Shown: in pieces, positions 61,018 to 64,000 of the stretch
How the letters are laid out: every line of letters starts with the position of its first letter
How positions within the stretch are numbered: the stretch's first letter is position 1
Assembly (NCBI RefSeq): GCF_001748245.1
Contig: NZ_BDFO01000001.1
Coordinates: forward strand, 5,745,778-5,809,777
DNA: 64,000 bases
Source: Oligoflexus tunisiensis
Lineage (GTDB): Bacteria > Bdellovibrionota_B > Oligoflexia > Oligoflexales > Oligoflexaceae
Direction of reading: 5' to 3'
Program-made: the position numbers and the translations under genes
Notes under the pieces: generated by a model
What the model saw: the letters and a program-made list of their open reading frames with translations, nothing else
Database searches by the model: none
What the model was told of the DNA's origin: nothing

Positions 61018-62349
61018 ATGAGCCGTGCAGAAAGCTTGGGACAGAACATGTCAGGAGAAAGGCAACCCCCTGCCCTCTACCTTCTTTTCTTTGTCGAGAT
61101 GTGGGAACGCATGAGTTTCTATGGCATGCGAGCCCTTCTCGTCCTGTACATGACAGCCGCCACGACTGCCGGAGGGTTCGGCTGGTCGCGCGCCGAAGCG
61201 CTCAGCATCTATGGGTGGTATACCGGACTCGTTTATCTGACACCGATTCTCGGTGGCTATATGGCCGACCGTTATCTGGGTCTCAGGAAGGCGATCACGA
61301 TCGGCGCCACCACGATGATGATTGGTCATATTTCAATGGCATTTGCCGGCGAATTTGCTTTTTTTCTTGGTCTCGGCTGTCTGATCCTGGGCAACGGTTT
61401 CTTCAAGCCTTCGATGTCCACTCTGGTCGGTTCGCTCTATCAGGAAGGCGATCGACGCCGTGATGCCGCTTACACCATTTTCTATGTGGGCGTGAATACC
61501 GGCGCCTTCATCGCACCCTTTATTTCCGGGACTTTGGGAGAACGCGTGGGATTCCACTGGGGCTTTGGTGCCGCCGCCGTGGGTATGTTCCTCGGCCAGG
61601 TCCTCTTCCTTGTGGTCGGTCCACGCCTGCTCGGTGATATCGGCAAATATCCGCGCCGGGCCGCGGCCAGCGCCGCCAATGCCGTGAAGGAAACGTTGAG
61701 CCAGGTGGAAAAGGATCGCTTGAAAGTCATCTTCAGTTTGATGATCTTCGTCGTGATTTTCTGGGCCTCGTTCGAACAGGCCGGTGGTTTGATGACGCTT
61801 TACACCGATACCAAGGTCGATCGCATGCTCTTCGGCTGGGAAATTCCCACGACCTGGTTTCAATCGATCAACCCCGTTTTCATCATGACGTTCGGTCCCC
61901 TCTTTGCCGCGATGTGGAGCTGGCTCGCTCTGCGCGGTCGTGAACCCTCGGCTCCGGTGAAATTTGGGATTTCCCTTTTCCTCATGAGTCTTGGATTTCT
62001 GTGCATGGTTTTCGCGGCTCAACAAAGTGAAACGATGGGCAAGGCCAGCGTGCTTTGGATCGTGGCGTCCTATCTTCTGCAAACCTGGGCCGAGCTCTGC
62101 CTGTCGCCCGTGGGTCTTTCCATGGTGAACCGCCTGGCGCCTGCCCGCTTTGCGACGGTGATCATGGGGATCTGGTATCTATCCAATGCCGTCGCCAATA
62201 AACTGGCCGGCTTTATTGGTGGATTTGCGGAAACTTTGGGAGAGGCCCAGCTGTTCGGCGCCATATCCGCGACCGCGTTCACCGCGTCCATGGTCCTGCT
62301 CTTTGTCCTGGCCAAACCCCTGCGTCGCTGGATGCACGGCCTCGGCTGA
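61018..62349 (+). CDS. POT-family proton-dependent oligopeptide transporter
   Basis: A 443-residue transporter with about 12-14 membrane segments. The POT motif FVEMWERMSFYGMRALL (ExxERxxxYG) lies near residues 23-39, followed by GGYMADRYLGLRKAI and, later, NTGAFIAPFISGTLGERVGFHWGFG (near residues 160-183). FEQAGGLMTLYTD is the usual TM7 region. It imports di- or tripeptides with protons. ATG 61018 is preceded by GAGGAG ten bases upstream; a longer frame (60940) has no site. An adjacent hairpin at 62360-62383 may end the transcript. Confidence 0.9.
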   Translation: MSRAESLGQNMSGERQPPALYLLFFVEMWERMSFYGMRALLVLYMTAATTAGGFGWSRAEALSIYGWYTGLVYLTPILGGYMADRYLGLRKAITIGATTMMIGHISMAFAGEFAFFLGLGCLILGNGFFKPSMSTLVGSLYQEGDRRRDAAYTIFYVGVNTGAFIAPFISGTLGERVGFHWGFGAAAVGMFLGQVLFLVVGPRLLGDIGKYPRRAAASAANAVKETLSQVEKDRLKVIFSLMIFVVIFWASFEQAGGLMTLYTDTKVDRMLFGWEIPTTWFQSINPVFIMTFGPLFAAMWSWLALRGREPSAPVKFGISLFLMSLGFLCMVFAAQQSETMGKASVLWIVASYLLQTWAELCLSPVGLSMVNRLAPARFATVIMGIWYLSNAVANKLAGFIGGFAETLGEAQLFGAISATAFTASMVLLFVLAKPLRRWMHGLG

Positions 62350-62359
62350 AGATCTTAAA

Positions 62360-62383
62360 CTGAAGCCCGGGCCTGGGCTTCAG
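62360..62383 (+). terminator. Hairpin after the peptide transporter gene
   Basis: CTGAAGCCC-GGGCCT-GGGCTTCAG, 9-bp perfect stem, 11 bases after the stop; no U-run. Confidence 0.5.
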
Positions 62384-62447
62384 TCCTGCCCCCCTCGCGC
62401 TTGCATAGCCGGCAGATTCTGCCGTCTGCAATCCCCACGCAACACCC

Positions 62448-62453
62448 TATAAT
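62448..62453 (+). promoter_or_regulatory. Candidate -10 of the polysaccharide locus
   Basis: TATAAT exactly, flanked by CCC and GGG (cccTATAATggg, a palindromic context), 44 bases before ATG 62497. The -35 is poor. Confidence 0.35.
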
Positions 62454-62496
62454 GGGATGAGATGGATTGTATCAACTTCTGGTGACAGGGTTTTGC

Positions 62497-64000
62497 ATGC
62501 GTCGCTCCACCGATAAGAATCCGGAGACCGTGGCCACCGATGCCGTACGCTGGCCTTCTGTCAGTTTTTTGTTGGGCGGTTTGAAACGGCAGTTTCTATT
62601 TGCCAGCATTCTGACCATTCCGGTTTTCTTTCTGGTGATCTTTGGTCTCAGCCGTTTCCCTCTGGAATATACCTCCAGCATCGCCGTGATCTTCGATACC
62701 GCGGAAAGCACGGAGGCTGGCGATAACCTGGCCGTTGTCGTCAATCGCATCTCGAGTGCCTTCGAGTCCCGGTTCAGCGATCCGCATTTTTTCAAGCGCG
62801 TCCTGCAGCGCCTGCCGAAAGACACCACAACGATGCTGCCGCGCAGTGAGTCCCCCATCAAAAAGTTTCTGCAAAATATCCTGCCGCTCAATCTTCAGCC
62901 GGCATCCTGGGCTCTGACCCCCGAGGAGCAGGATCATTTGGCCCGTGTTGAGGAATTGAAAAACAGCCTGGAGCCCAGCATCGCGGTGGGTCAGTATACC
63001 TTGAACCTGGCCGCGTCGGCTCCCGATCCGACGGATGCCCACAACATGGTCAGCGCGGCCATGGCCCAATTTATTGCCGATGATCTGGCCCAAAGACGCG
63101 AGCAGGCTCTGGCCAAAATCGATGAACTCCGTGCCCTGGAAGCCAATGTCCTGAAAGAAAAGGAAACCGCAGCGGATCTCAGTCAGAATCCCAATGGCCC
63201 GCCGAGCATTCCCACCACGGAAGCTGAGCGTCGCATCATTAAGAACAAGGAACAGGTCCTCGTTCGCGAGATCCTCCTGAAGATCGCCGATTTCGAACGC
63301 GCCCAGTCCTCACAGGAGAGCAAACTGCTGCTGCTCAGTGACGATATGAATAACCTGCTATCCCGCAAAGGCGTCACGCATCCGGACGTCATTCAAAAGC
63401 AAAGAGAAATTGAAAAGCTGAAGGCCGAGCCAGTGGATGCTCCCATCCAGGCGGAACTCAATCGTCTCAAATCCCAGCTTTTTGCCCTGCAAAGGGATAT
63501 GAAGGCCCGGGGCCTGCCCATCGACCGAAGCGTGCAAATCGCCAGCTTCCCCGATGATGTCCAACGCGTCCTGACCGATCTCACCACGCAGATTCGCACG
63601 CTGGAAAATATGGCCAATGAGCTGGCAGACGATATCGAAAAGCCACTCGATAGCCGCCGCTTTACCATCGTCCGTGATCCGGAAGTGCCGTCCAGTCCCT
63701 CGAATAAAAAGCAGCTGGGTCTGGCCGCCGGTGTGGGCCTCATGCTCTGCCTGCTGACCTTTGGCATGACCATTCTGATTCGCGAAATGAATCAGCCCCA
63801 TGTGGTGGCGTCCGAGCAAATGGATCGTCTCTATGGAGTGCATCCCACAGCGGAAGTCAAACCTTCCTGGCTCCGTCATCATCCCGTCTTCGACACCGAG
63901 CAAATCCGCGAACTGCGCCCCCAGCTGGGTCAGCTCGTCAGCAAAAGACGCCCGGAATTGATGCTGCTCGACTCTTACCGGCACATCGGCCAGCTCGTGG
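62497..64000 (+). CDS. Wzz/GumC-like polysaccharide co-polymerase, 3' end beyond the window
   Basis: 501 codons visible, still open at the window end. A first membrane helix lies near residues 33-55 (FASILTIPVFFLVIFGLSRF). A periplasmic domain of about 350 residues includes a long coiled coil (210-300 and 320-390, Glu/Lys/Leu-rich). A second membrane helix (about 410-432, GLAAGVGLMLCLLTFGMTI) precedes a cytoplasmic tail with no kinase motif seen yet. This is the Wzz/GumC (polysaccharide co-polymerase) layout, which sets polysaccharide chain length and, if a BY-kinase is fused later, controls export. It is probably the first gene of an exopolysaccharide cluster. The start is by best fit. Confidence 0.8.
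   Translation, partial: MRRSTDKNPETVATDAVRWPSVSFLLGGLKRQFLFASILTIPVFFLVIFGLSRFPLEYTSSIAVIFDTAESTEAGDNLAVVVNRISSAFESRFSDPHFFKRVLQRLPKDTTTMLPRSESPIKKFLQNILPLNLQPASWALTPEEQDHLARVEELKNSLEPSIAVGQYTLNLAASAPDPTDAHNMVSAAMAQFIADDLAQRREQALAKIDELRALEANVLKEKETAADLSQNPNGPPSIPTTEAERRIIKNKEQVLVREILLKIADFERAQSSQESKLLLLSDDMNNLLSRKGVTHPDVIQKQREIEKLKAEPVDAPIQAELNRLKSQLFALQRDMKARGLPIDRSVQIASFPDDVQRVLTDLTTQIRTLENMANELADDIEKPLDSRRFTIVRDPEVPSSPSNKKQLGLAAGVGLMLCLLTFGMTILIREMNQPHVVASEQMDRLYGVHPTAEVKPSWLRHHPVFDTEQIRELRPQLGQLVSKRRPELMLLDSYRHIGQLV

Noticed and set aside
1..64000. tRNA and rRNA genes
   Set aside because: I looked for cloverleaf arms with GTTCGA-type loops and conserved rRNA segments while reading and recognised none; a covariance search would be decisive.

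Overview
The window is chromosomal DNA of a Gram-negative bacterium with lipid A biosynthesis (lpxD), TonB-dependent receptors, Lol-type ABC components and very many small exported proteins and lipoproteins. Moderately high GC, frequent GTG/TTG starts, relaxed lipoboxes and unfamiliar exported proteins fit the Bdellovibrionota/Oligoflexia or a deltaproteobacterial relative (an Oligoflexus-like organism is my guess). There is no rRNA gene and I recognised no tRNA gene, so the taxonomic statement is inference only.

Region 1 (0-13 kb) is accessory. It holds an XRE regulator and a MEDS-domain hybrid histidine kinase with an operator-like palindrome, a broken rve-type transposase that abuts a 5'-truncated gene, and a tightly coupled four-gene operon (two membrane proteins, a TPR-membrane protein, a TPR-AAA+ ATPase). 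A lipoprotein and an IS5-type transposase remnant follow. Then comes a large exported protein with the look of a polymorphic toxin, followed by a small putative immunity gene and several broken or orphan immunity-like ORFs.

Region 2 (13-28.6 kb) carries mostly exported or stand-alone enzymes: lipoproteins, an EF-hand protein, a secreted deiminase-like lipoprotein, a metzincin-like protease and a 50-residue Lys-rich protein. It also has a divergent MocR / PaiB-like pair, a ricin-like lipoprotein, a duplicated cytochrome c, an Hsp20-like protein, a PEP-utilising phosphotransferase divergent from a DUF3419/BtaA-like transferase, and a PI-PLC-type phosphodiesterase.

Region 3 (28.7-34.7 kb, minus strand) is a six-gene overlapping operon: AMP-dependent ligase, UbiA-type prenyltransferase, LolD-like ATPase, FtsX-like permease, LolA-like periplasmic protein and DUF1302-like outer-membrane barrel. 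It looks like a system that makes a hydrophobic product and moves it to the outer membrane. Housekeeping genes follow (GNAT, lpxD, purB; divergent purA; a dienelactone hydrolase; an Lhr-type helicase).

Region 4 (44.7-60.5 kb) is framed by two TonB-dependent receptors. Between them lies a cluster of small exported cysteine-rich proteins assembled from shared modules: a six-Cys domain, repeated CDW-x2-PDW-x-NP-x-C units, a C-x6-C-x3-C-x9-C motif, and a cytochrome c tail in one member. A matrixin-like lipoprotein protease and a 7TMR-DISM/HPt/CheA-like kinase follow. This modular family is the best candidate here for an undescribed system.

Region 5 (60.9-64 kb) has a POT-family peptide transporter and the start of a Wzz/GumC-like polysaccharide co-polymerase gene that runs off the window, probably the first gene of an exopolysaccharide locus.
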